33,275 nucleotides of DNA from an uncultured Oscillospiraceae bacterium (GTDB taxonomy: Bacteria > Bacillota > Clostridia > Oscillospirales > Oscillospiraceae): positions 1 to 33,275 of the forward strand of contig CANRFU010000016.1 of NCBI GenBank assembly GCA_947629975.1, read 5' to 3'. Position 1 is the first letter of the stretch. Every line of letters begins with the position of its first letter. Positions 25,681 through 33,275 of the stretch are shown one piece after another. Both the position numbers and the translations under genes were made by a program. Below the pieces are notes generated by a model. The model did not search any database. It worked only from the letters and a program-made list of their open reading frames with translations, and was not told where the DNA came from.

Positions 25681-26406
25681 ATGTCCGGACATTCCAAGTG
25701 GCATAACATTCAAAAGACCAAGGGCGCGGCCGACGCCAAGCGCTCCCAGGCGTTCACCAAGATCGCCCGTGAGATCATCGTGGCGGTCAAGACCGGCGGC
25801 AGCGGCGACCCCAACAACAACTCCCGCCTGGCCACCGTCATCTCCAAGGCCAGGGCCGCCAATATGCCCAACGACAACATCAAGCGCACCATCGACAAGG
25901 CCGTGGGCTCCGGCAACGCCGACAGCTACGAGGCCATCAACTACGAGGGCTACGGCCCCTCCGGCGTGGCCGTCATCGTGGAGGCGCTGACCGACAACCG
26001 CAACCGCACCGCCTCCGACGTGCGCCACTACTTCGACAAGTTCGGCGGCAACCTGGGCGCCACCGGCTGCGTCTCCTGGTCCTTCGACCAGAAGGGCGTG
26101 CTGGTCATCGAGAAGGAGGACCTGGACGAGGACACCGTGATGATGGACGCCCTGGAGTGCGGCGCCGCCGACTTCGAGCCGGAGGACGAGGTGTTCACCG
26201 TCTACACCGCCCCCGACGACTTCCCCGCCGTCCTCTCCGCCATGGAGGACAAGGGCTATACCTTCCTCTCCGCCAAGGTGGAGATGGTGCCCCAGAACTA
26301 CGTCACCCTCACCGACGAGAAGGACATCTCCAACATGGAGAAGCTCATCGATATGCTGGAGGACAGCGACGACGTGCAGAACGTCTGGCACAACTGGGAC
26401 AACTGA
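25681..26406 (+). CDS. yebC: YebC/PmpR-family DNA-binding or translation-related protein
   Basis: This encodes 241 residues starting MSGHSKWHNIQKTKGAADAK, the family's near-invariant N-terminus; the upstream in-frame extension is not coding. Other family blocks are ANMPNDNIKRTIDKA, YEGYGPSGVAVIVEALTDNR and FGGNLGATGCVSWSFDQKG. Members have been described as transcriptional regulators, and more recently as ribosome-associated factors that help at difficult proline tracts; which applies here cannot be told. Ribosome site GGGAAG is modest. It is a single-gene unit with its own promoter and terminator. Confidence 0.95.
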   Translation: MSGHSKWHNIQKTKGAADAKRSQAFTKIAREIIVAVKTGGSGDPNNNSRLATVISKARAANMPNDNIKRTIDKAVGSGNADSYEAINYEGYGPSGVAVIVEALTDNRNRTASDVRHYFDKFGGNLGATGCVSWSFDQKGVLVIEKEDLDEDTVMMDALECGAADFEPEDEVFTVYTAPDDFPAVLSAMEDKGYTFLSAKVEMVPQNYVTLTDEKDISNMEKLIDMLEDSDDVQNVWHNWDN

Positions 26407-26418
26407 GATCTGTGAATT

Positions 26419-26448
26419 CGGCCCCTCCCGTGCGGGAGGGGCCGTTTT
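26419..26448 (+). terminator. Terminator of yebC
   Basis: The stem 26419-26430/26433-26444 is followed by TTTT (26445-26448). It lies between the convergent yebC and proC genes. Confidence 0.82.
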
Positions 26449-26453
26449 GCGTC

Positions 26454-27275
26454 TCATTTCCCCAGTTCCTGATTGCGCTTCCACGCGGCGATGACCGCGT
26501 CGATGGCGGCGGCCCGGAGGCCGCTCCGCTCCAAGGCGGCCACCCCCGCGATGGTGGACCCGCCGGGGGAACACACCGCGTCCTTCAGCGCGCCGGGGTG
26601 GTCCCCCGTCTCCAGCACCATGGCCGCCGCGCCCAGAGCCGTCTGGGCGGCGTATTCCAGGGCCTTCTGCCTCGGCAGGCCGGCCATCACCCCGCCGTCG
26701 GCCAGGGCCTCGATGTAGGGGTACACAAAGGCCGGGCCGCAGCCCGCCACGGCGGAGAAGGCGTCCATCTGCCCCTCGTCGATGACCTCCACCCGGCCGG
26801 AGGCGGACAGGATCTCCCTCACCGCCGCCAGGTGCGCCTCATCCGTCCCGGGAGCGGCGCACAGGGCGGTCATCCCCCTGCCGACGGCCACGCAGGTGTT
26901 GGGCATGATGCGGAGCAGGGGCACGTCGTACCCCGCCCCCGCCAGAGAGGGCTTCAAGCCGGCGATCTGCTTCCCGGCGGCCATGGAGATCAATACCTTG
27001 TCCTCCCCGGCGGCATGGGATTCCGCCAGCACCGGGGCCAGCTCCTCCAGCAGGGCGGCCATCAGGTGGGGCTTTACCCCCAGGAAAACGTACTCCGCCC
27101 CCCGGAGGGCGGCGGCGTTGTCCGCCGCGGCACAGCCCAGCTCGGCGGCCAGGGCCTCCGCTTTGGCGGCGGTGCGGTTGGACAGGATCACCTGATCCGG
27201 TCCCAGCGCCCGGACGGCGGCCCTCGCCAGCGTTCCGCCCATATTTCCCGTGCCGATAAACGCGGCCTTTTTCAT
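26454..27275 (-). CDS. proC: Pyrroline-5-carboxylate reductase
   Basis: This 273-residue enzyme catalyses the last step of proline synthesis, reducing pyrroline-5-carboxylate with NAD(P)H. KKAAFIGTGNMGGTLAR is the Rossmann dinucleotide motif; VAGCGPAFVYPYIEALADGG and the C-terminal SPGGSTIAGVAALERSG are the ProC signature. The ATG at 27275 gives the normal family length; a GTG three codons earlier is possible, and the ribosome site is weak for both. It is a single-gene unit, convergent with yebC, with a clear promoter upstream. Confidence 0.95.
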   Translation of the reverse strand: MKKAAFIGTGNMGGTLARAAVRALGPDQVILSNRTAAKAEALAAELGCAAADNAAALRGAEYVFLGVKPHLMAALLEELAPVLAESHAAGEDKVLISMAAGKQIAGLKPSLAGAGYDVPLLRIMPNTCVAVGRGMTALCAAPGTDEAHLAAVREILSASGRVEVIDEGQMDAFSAVAGCGPAFVYPYIEALADGGVMAGLPRQKALEYAAQTALGAAAMVLETGDHPGALKDAVCSPGGSTIAGVAALERSGLRAAAIDAVIAAWKRNQELGK

Positions 27276-27311
27276 GTGGGACACCCGCTTTCATTCAGTG
27301 AAGTTATCTGT

Positions 27312-27340
27312 ATTATACCCGTTTGCGCTCCGCCGCGCAA
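27312..27340 (-). promoter_or_regulatory. Promoter of proC
   Basis: On the minus strand TTGCGC (27335-27340) is 17 bases from TATAAT (27312-27317), 37 bases before the proC start. Confidence 0.72.
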
Positions 27341-27410
27341 GCCCCCGTGCCCATTTGATAAAAGCCACCGCTGGCCGATCTGAAAGTCTGAGCGGCGCTC
27401 CCACACAGAC

Positions 27411-27438
27411 GAGCGCCCCGCCGTTGGGCGGGGCGCTC
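27411..27438 (-). terminator. Terminator of the glnA-ANTAR operon
   Basis: A perfect 12-bp GC stem (27411-27422/27427-27438) with a GTTG loop lies 3 bases past the ANTAR-gene stop. The T tract after it on the minus strand is poor (GTCTGTGTG), so termination may be partial. Confidence 0.65.
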
Positions 27439-27441
27439 ATT

Positions 27442-27978
27442 TCACTCCTGGGACAGGATCAGTTTTGCCGTGTCGGTGAGCTTTGCGCCCGCATCCATGC
27501 TCTGCTTCTGCAAAAAGCGGTGTGCCTGCTCCTCGGTCATGCCGTTTCGGTCCATCAACACCGCCTTGGCCTGGGCCACCAGGGCCTGCTCCTCCTCGGA
27601 GCGCTGGGCGGGCCGCCTGCTTTTGGTGGCGGGGCGCTGGAACTGGGCGAGCATCCGCACCGAGGTCAGCAGCTCGCTGCGCCGGATGGGGGACCGGAGC
27701 TTGAAGATGCCCTCCGCCCCGCACAGGTCCAGCCGGGCCTGGGGGGCCACCATCAGCATAGCGCAGCCGGGCGGCAGATCGTGGAACAGGCCCTCGCAGG
27801 ACTGATCGGCCAGCTTGAAGCCGCACACCACAGTGCGGAGCCTCAGCTTCCGGACGGTCCGCTTCACCCCGGCGGCGCTGCGGCAGACCAGACAGGAGAA
27901 GTCTCCGCTGGCCTCCAGGATCTCCTTGACGCGGGCGGCGTTGGCGGCGTTCTCAAAGGCCACGATCACCTTCCACAT
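27442..27978 (-). CDS. ANTAR-domain RNA-binding antiterminator with degenerate receiver domain
   Basis: This encodes 178 residues. The N-terminal ~120 resemble a CheY-like receiver (MWKVIVAFENAANAARVKEI), but the strand that should carry the phosphorylated Asp reads TVVCGFKLADQ, so it probably does not work by phosphorylation at that position. The C-terminal ~55 residues, from AKAVLMDRNGMTEEQAHRFL to LTDTAKLIL, are an ANTAR three-helix RNA-binding domain. ANTAR proteins bind hexaloop hairpins in nascent mRNA and prevent terminators. The gene lies 45 bases downstream of glnA, probably in its operon, and the glnA leader has a matching terminator and hexaloop. This resembles clostridial GlnR-type antiterminators. 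Confidence 0.88.
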   Translation of the reverse strand: MWKVIVAFENAANAARVKEILEASGDFSCLVCRSAAGVKRTVRKLRLRTVVCGFKLADQSCEGLFHDLPPGCAMLMVAPQARLDLCGAEGIFKLRSPIRRSELLTSVRMLAQFQRPATKSRRPAQRSEEEQALVAQAKAVLMDRNGMTEEQAHRFLQKQSMDAGAKLTDTAKLILSQE

Positions 27979-28023
27979 AGTCCCTCACTCCTTTGTTGTC
28001 TTCGTGGGGACAGGCGCCGCGGA

Positions 28024-29355
28024 TCAGTAGTTGATCATGTACTTATCGCGCTCCCAGCTGGAGACGCGGGTGCGGTACTCGTCCCACTCGGCCTCCTTGC
28101 CGGCGATATACTGGCTGCTCACATGCTCGCCCAGGGTCTCCATGACCAGCTTATCCTTCTTCATGGCCACCAGGGCCTCCTCCAGGGAACCGGGCAGGGC
28201 CTCGATGCCGCGGCGGCGCCGGGTGGCGGGGCTCATGGCGAAGATGTTCTCAGTGATCTCGGGGGGCGGAGTCATGCCCTTTTCAATGCCGTCCAGGCCG
28301 GCGGCCAGGCACACGGCCAGGGACAGATAGGGGTTGCAGGCCGGGTCGGGGCAGCGCAGCTCCACGCGGGTGGACTGGCCCCGGGCGGCGGGGATGCGAA
28401 TCAGGGCGGAGCGGTTGGAGGCGGACCAGGCCATGTAGCAGGGGGCCTCGTAGCCGGGGACCAGCCGCTTGTAGGAGTTGACCAGCGGGTTGGTGATGGC
28501 GGCCATCCCCTTCATGTGATGGAGGATACCGGCGATGAAGCTGAACGCCTCCTTGGACAGGCCCTTGTAGCCGTCGGGATCGTAGAACACATTCTTACCC
28601 TCGCGGAACAGGGACATATTAGTGTGCATACCGGAACCGTTGATGCCGAAGATGGGCTTGGGCATAAAGGTGGCGTGAAGGCCGTTCTTCTGGGCGATGA
28701 TCTTCACCGCCAGCTTGAAGGTCATGATCTTGTCGGCGCACTCCAGGGCGGGGGCGTACTTGAAGTCGATCTCGTGCTGGCCCTGGGCCACCTCGTGGTG
28801 AGAGGCCTCGATCTCATAGCCCATCTGCTCCAGGTTCAGGCAGATCTCCCGGCGGGTGGACTCGCCGTGGTCCAGGGGGCCCAGGTCGAAGTAGCCGGCC
28901 TCGTCGTTGGTCTTGGTGGTGGGCTTGCCCTCCTCGTCGGTCTGGAACAGGAAGAACTCGGCCTCGGGCCCCACGTTAAAGGAGTCATAGCCCATGGACC
29001 TGGCCTTCTCCAGCACCCGCTCCAGCACGCCCCGGGGGTCGCCCACAAAGGAGGAGCCGTCCGGATTGTGGATGTCGCAGATCAGCCGGGCCACCTTGCC
29101 GTGCTGGGGCCGCCAGGGGAAGATGACGAAGCTGTCCAGATCGGGATAGAGATACTGGTCGGACTCGTTGATGCGGACGAAGCCCTCGATGGAAGATCCG
29201 TCCAGCATGATCTGGTTGTTGACCGCCTTTTCGATCTGAGAGGCGGTGATAGCCACGTTCTTCAGCTGACCGAAGATGTCGGTGAACTGCATGCGGATAA
29301 ACTTGATGTCCTCTTCTTTGACGATGCGGATGATGTCTTCCTTGGTGTAACTCAT
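28024..29355 (-). CDS. glnA: Glutamine synthetase, type I
   Basis: This 443-residue enzyme makes glutamine from glutamate, ammonia and ATP. The start [20 protein letters not shown] at 29355 follows AAGGGGAAG; upstream in-frame codons belong to the leader. Signatures are FDIFG-like [33 protein letters not shown], the ATP-binding [17 protein letters not shown] and [16 protein letters not shown]. The length and lack of an adenylylation-type insertion fit the GSI-alpha group of Firmicutes, usually controlled by feedback and regulators and not by adenylylation. Expression is probably controlled by leader antitermination involving the downstream ANTAR protein. Confidence 0.96.
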   Translation of the reverse strand: MSYTKEDIIRIVKEEDIKFIRMQFTDIFGQLKNVAITASQIEKAVNNQIMLDGSSIEGFVRINESDQYLYPDLDSFVIFPWRPQHGKVARLICDIHNPDGSSFVGDPRGVLERVLEKARSMGYDSFNVGPEAEFFLFQTDEEGKPTTKTNDEAGYFDLGPLDHGESTRREICLNLEQMGYEIEASHHEVAQGQHEIDFKYAPALECADKIMTFKLAVKIIAQKNGLHATFMPKPIFGINGSGMHTNMSLFREGKNVFYDPDGYKGLSKEAFSFIAGILHHMKGMAAITNPLVNSYKRLVPGYEAPCYMAWSASNRSALIRIPAARGQSTRVELRCPDPACNPYLSLAVCLAAGLDGIEKGMTPPPEITENIFAMSPATRRRRGIEALPGSLEEALVAMKKDKLVMETLGEHVSSQYIAGKEAEWDEYRTRVSSWERDKYMINY

Positions 29356-29425
29356 ATTGACTTCCCCTTTCCACGCCGGTCCAAACCGGTGCGATATGAT
29401 CTGTGAGGGCTTGGTCACGGTGACG

Positions 29426-29468
29426 AAAAAGGCGCTCCGCCCCGGCAGGGTTCGGAACGCCTTTGTTC
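29426..29468 (-). promoter_or_regulatory. glnA leader attenuator: intrinsic terminator overlapping an ANTAR-type hexaloop hairpin
   Basis: On the minus strand an 11-bp stem (arms 29463-29453 and 29439-29429, one G-U) runs into five Ts (29430-29426), an intrinsic terminator about 70 bases before the glnA start. Overlapping its 5' arm is an alternative hairpin GAAC-AAAGGC-GUUC (29468-29455). Its six-base loop has A at position 1 and G at position 4, the ANTAR recognition rule. The two folds exclude each other, as needed for antitermination. A second upstream hexaloop, usual for ANTAR targets, was not found. Confidence 0.68.
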
Positions 29469-29484
29469 TCCCGTTTCTGCACTT

Positions 29485-29512
29485 AGTATAGCACGAAGCG
29501 GCTTTTTGTCAA
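29485..29512 (-). promoter_or_regulatory. Promoter of glnA
   Basis: TTGACA (29507-29512), a 16-base spacer and TATACT (29485-29490) on the minus strand place the start near 29478, only about 10 bases before the hexaloop hairpin. Confidence 0.78.
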
Positions 29513-29648
29513 CTAAAAATTGCACGGACGCAAAATTTCAGCGCAAAAAACGAGTTTCTATACGCCCGAAACCCGTTTTTTGTGATTATTGACATTTTGC
29601 CGGCACGGGCGGAGACCCCTCCGGCGGGCAAAGGCGCAAAAAAGGGGC

Positions 29649-29677
29649 TTGCCAGTGCGGGGCGGCAGATGTACAAT
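29649..29677 (+). promoter_or_regulatory. Promoter of the ECF S-component gene
   Basis: TTGCCA (29649-29654), a 17-base spacer and TACAAT (29672-29677) suggest a start near 29684. Confidence 0.55.
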
Positions 29678-29683
29678 AGTGGG

Positions 29684-29864
29684 GATGACCGGGGACCACA
29701 GGGGCGGACCCGCGCCGCGGAGTCCCCCCCGCGAACAGCCGGTTTTCCCCCGGACCGCCGCCAGGAAGGCGGCGTCCCCCCTCCCCCGCGCCTTTGAAAA
29801 AAGCCATGAAGGTGATGCCGCTCCGAAGGGCGGCGCCAAGACTTTTGAAAAGGGGAACTCAAGC
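29684..29864 (+). other. Long GC-rich structured 5' leader of the ECF S-component gene
   Basis: About 180 bases of very GC-rich sequence lie between the likely start and the ATG. A 7-bp hairpin CGCCGCC/GGCGGCG (29756-29762/29768-29774) is followed by a C-rich tract. S components for vitamins are often controlled by riboswitches, but I find none of the signature words of the thiamine, cobalamin, FMN or tetrahydrofolate classes. The upstream part, 29513-29648, holds only the start of the divergent glnA promoter region and nothing else I can name. Confidence 0.45.
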
Positions 29865-30437
29865 ATGAACCAGACCGACCGCTCTACCCACATCCGCAAC
29901 CTTGTCCTGGCCGCCCTGTTTATCGCCATCGGCATGGTGCTGCCCTTCTTCACCGGGCAGATCCCTCAAATCGGCAAAATGCTCTCCCCCATGCACCTGC
30001 CCGTGCTGCTGTGCGGCCCCATCTGCGGCTGGCCCTGGGGGCTGGCCGTGGGGCTGATCCTCCCCCTGTTCCGTCACTTCACCCTGGGGATGCCCATGCT
30101 GCTGGACGCCGTGGCCATGACCTTTGAACTCGCCGCCTACGGCGGGATGGTGGGCTTCCTCTACCGCCGTTTCAAAAAGCAAAACATCGCCGCTGTCTAC
30201 TGCTCCCTCATCGCGGCGATGCTGGCGGGGCGCGCGGTATGGGGCGTCGTCCGGGTCATTATGACCGGCGTGACCCAGGAGCCCTTCACCTGGCAGATGT
30301 TCATAGCCGGCGGTTTTATCAACGCCGTGCCCGCCATCATCCTCCAACTGGTGTTCATCCCCGCCATCATGGCGGTCCTGGACCGCACAGGCCTGGTGCG
30401 CTTCCAGGGGAAGCATCCGGAGGCGTCGTCCCGCTGA
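29865..30437 (+). CDS. ECF transporter S component (substrate-binding membrane subunit)
   Basis: This encodes 190 residues with about six hydrophobic segments (for example LVLAALFIAIGMVLPFF and MLLDAVAMTFELAAYGGMVG). MHLPVLLCGPICGWPWGLAV and the N-terminal Ala-rich helix fit the S-component fold that captures a vitamin or similar small compound and docks on the shared ECF energy module. No ATPase or T-component gene is in view, as is usual for group II systems. The substrate cannot be named. The ATG at 29865 follows AAGGGGAAC. fumC starts only 55 bases after its stop, so the two may share a transcript. Confidence 0.82.
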   Translation: MNQTDRSTHIRNLVLAALFIAIGMVLPFFTGQIPQIGKMLSPMHLPVLLCGPICGWPWGLAVGLILPLFRHFTLGMPMLLDAVAMTFELAAYGGMVGFLYRRFKKQNIAAVYCSLIAAMLAGRAVWGVVRVIMTGVTQEPFTWQMFIAGGFINAVPAIILQLVFIPAIMAVLDRTGLVRFQGKHPEASSR

Positions 30438-30492
30438 TATGGCGGCCCTTTGTCCGCTTTGACCCTGATCGACTGAAAGAGGAGGCCCCAGT

Positions 30493-31842
<1,350 letters not shown>

Positions 31843-31972
31843 TCACCGCAAGCGGCGCCGCGCCTGGGCTCCGGGCCATTTCCCCGCCGTCCGCGGCGGC
31901 AGCCGGAAAACATAGCACATTGTGCCATATCATCTTCGGTATTTTGGTACAATTCCGTCAGGAGGCAAACAG

Positions 31973-33145
31973 ATGGATTACGCGAAAGAATCCCTTCGGC
32001 TCCATGGGGAGTGGAGGGGCAAGATCGAGGTAACGGCCACCGTGCCCGTGGCCACAAAGGACGACCTGTCCCTGGCCTACACTCCCGGCGTGGCCCAGCC
32101 CTGCCTGGAGATCCAGAGGGATCCCGGCAAAAGCTATGAGCTGACCCGGCGGTGGAACCTGTGCGCCGTCATCACCGACGGCACCGCCGTGCTGGGCCTG
32201 GGGGATATCGGCCCCGAGGCGGGCATGCCCGTGATGGAGGGCAAGTGCGTGCTGTTCAAATCCTTCGGCGGGGTGGACGCCTTCCCCCTGTGCGTCAAAA
32301 CCAGGGACGTGGACCAGTTCGTGGAGACGGTGTACAACATCTCCGGCTCCTTCGGCGGCATCAACCTGGAGGATATCGCCGCCCCCCGGTGCTTCGAGAT
32401 CGAGCGGAAGCTGAAGGAGCGGTGCGACATCCCCATCTTTCACGACGACCAGCACGGCACCGCCGTCATCACCCTGGCGGGGCTGCTCAACGCCCTGAAG
32501 GTGGTGGGCAAGCGGCTGGACGAGATCCGGGTGGTCACCTCCGGGGCGGGGGCGGCCGCCGTGTCCATCGTCAAGCTGCTCCTGTCCGCCGGGGTGAGGC
32601 ACGTGACCATGTGCGACCGAAAGGGCGCCATCTACGCCGGCCGGGAGGGCCTCAACTGGATCAAGGAGGAGATGGCCCAAGTCACCAATCTGGAGCGGCG
32701 GGCCGGCACCCTGGCCGATATGCTCGTGGGGGCCGATGTGTTCATCGGCGTGTCCGCCCCCGGCACCGTCACCGCGGACATGGTGCGGACCATGGGCCGG
32801 GACCCCGTCATCTTCGCCTGCGCCAACCCCACCCCGGAGATCTTCCCCGACGACGCCAGAGCGGGCGGGGCCGCCGTCATCGCCACCGGGCGGAGCGACT
32901 TCCCCAACCAGATCAACAATGTGCTGGCCTTCCCCGGCATCTTCCGGGGCGCCTTCGACGTCCGCGCCAGCGACATCAACGAGGAGATGAAAATGGCCGC
33001 CGCCCACGCGCTGGCCGGCCTCATCGCCGACGAGGAGCTGTCCGCCGACTACATCATCCCCAAGGCCTTCGACAAGCGGGTGGGTCCGGCGGTGGCAGCC
33101 GCCGTGGCCCGGGCCGCCAGGGACTCCGGCGTGGCGCGGATCTGA
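31973..33145 (+). CDS. NAD(P)-dependent malic enzyme (short bacterial type)
   Basis: This 390-residue enzyme decarboxylates malate to pyruvate and CO2 with reduction of NAD(P). LAYTPGVAQPCLEI carries the catalytic Tyr, VLFKSFGGVDAFPL the catalytic Lys, FHDDQHGTAVITLAGLLNAL the metal-binding Asp pair, and VTSGAGAAAVSIVKLL the dinucleotide motif (GxGxxA). ACANPTPEIFPDDA is the usual C-terminal block. The ATG at 31973 has AGGAGG 7 bases upstream; the open frame to 31922 is not needed. The PTA-like C-terminal extension seen in long malic enzymes is absent. Last gene before a very strong terminator. Confidence 0.94.
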   Translation: MDYAKESLRLHGEWRGKIEVTATVPVATKDDLSLAYTPGVAQPCLEIQRDPGKSYELTRRWNLCAVITDGTAVLGLGDIGPEAGMPVMEGKCVLFKSFGGVDAFPLCVKTRDVDQFVETVYNISGSFGGINLEDIAAPRCFEIERKLKERCDIPIFHDDQHGTAVITLAGLLNALKVVGKRLDEIRVVTSGAGAAAVSIVKLLLSAGVRHVTMCDRKGAIYAGREGLNWIKEEMAQVTNLERRAGTLADMLVGADVFIGVSAPGTVTADMVRTMGRDPVIFACANPTPEIFPDDARAGGAAVIATGRSDFPNQINNVLAFPGIFRGAFDVRASDINEEMKMAAAHALAGLIADEELSADYIIPKAFDKRVGPAVAAAVARAARDSGVARI

Positions 33146-33156
33146 CATCGAACCCA

Positions 33157-33205
33157 AAAAAGGCAGGGCCCTCTCCGCAAAAAGCGGAGAGGGCCCTGCC
33201 TTTTT
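33157..33205. terminator. Very strong bidirectional terminator after malic enzyme
   Basis: A 22-bp perfect stem (33157-33178/33184-33205) with an A5 loop has A and T runs at its base, so it works on both strands. Confidence 0.92.
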
Positions 33206-33215
33206 GTCAAAAGAA

Positions 33216-33238
33216 AACCCCGCCATAGTGGCGGGGTT
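33216..33238 (-). terminator. Probable terminator of a gene entering from the right edge
   Basis: A 10-bp stem (33216-33225/33229-33238) with a TAG loop is followed on the minus strand by TTCTTTTG. It probably ends a leftward gene beyond the window. From 33239 to 33275 no feature is seen. Confidence 0.6.
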
Positions 33239-33275
33239 GAAAAGAGGTTATACCGATAAAGGTGAAAAAACTCCT

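Noticed and set aside
29684-29864. Tetrahydrofolate, thiamine, cobalamin or ZTP riboswitch before the S component
   Set aside because: None of the conserved sequence words of these classes could be found by eye.
31920-31953. Promoter for malic enzyme using TACAAT at 31948
   Set aside because: No acceptable -35 at 16-18 bases, and the -10 would leave almost no leader before the ribosome site.

Overview
The window reads as a chromosome segment from a high-GC, anaerobic, gut-type Firmicute, most likely Oscillospiraceae (Flavonifractor/Lawsonibacter/Intestinimonas-like). This is inferred from the paired GlgC/GlgD ADP-glucose pyrophosphorylase, a GSI-alpha-length glutamine synthetase next to an ANTAR regulator, GC-rich coding with strong AGGAGG ribosome sites, and TTGACA/TATAAT-type promoters. 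No database search was possible.

Positions 1 to about 12.4 kb are the right end of an integrated mobile element that continues left of the window. It carries small accessory genes (1-889), then a leftward operon (9095 to 967) of a zinc-finger protein, a GHKL ATPase fused to a nuclease-like domain, a Type III-like adenine methyltransferase (Mod) and a helicase-nuclease (Res). A recombination module follows: a sigma-region-4-like regulator, an excisionase-like protein, a tyrosine integrase, a tandem-HTH protein and a small conserved protein. The element abuts an intact tRNA-Ser(CGA) on the minus strand. Beyond the tRNA lie three further copies of its 5' half at 165-171 bp intervals, which look like scars of repeated recombination at this site. 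The defence operon is a base-composition mosaic: the GHKL gene and the middle of mod are AT-rich, and the rest of mod is GC-rich.

From about 13 kb onward the sequence is ordinary GC-rich chromosome. A patatin-like lipase gene points left. A plus-strand glycogen locus follows: glgB-glgC-glgD-glgA from one promoter, then glgP-glk-pgi from a second promoter with a hairpin leader. Together these make ADP-glucose, polymerise and branch it, release glucose-1-phosphate, phosphorylate free glucose, and join glycolysis at fructose-6-phosphate. GlgB carries an unusual basic tail of about 105 residues with AT-hook-like motifs.

The right third holds a small lipoprotein gene divergent from yebC, then proC, then glnA with an ANTAR-protein gene downstream. 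The glnA leader contains an intrinsic terminator whose 5' arm overlaps an alternative hairpin with an ANTAR-type hexaloop. This suggests glnA is controlled by antitermination from its own operon partner. The window ends with an ECF transporter S component behind a long structured leader, class II fumarase, and malic enzyme followed by a very strong terminator. Fumarase and malic enzyme together convert fumarate to pyruvate via malate.
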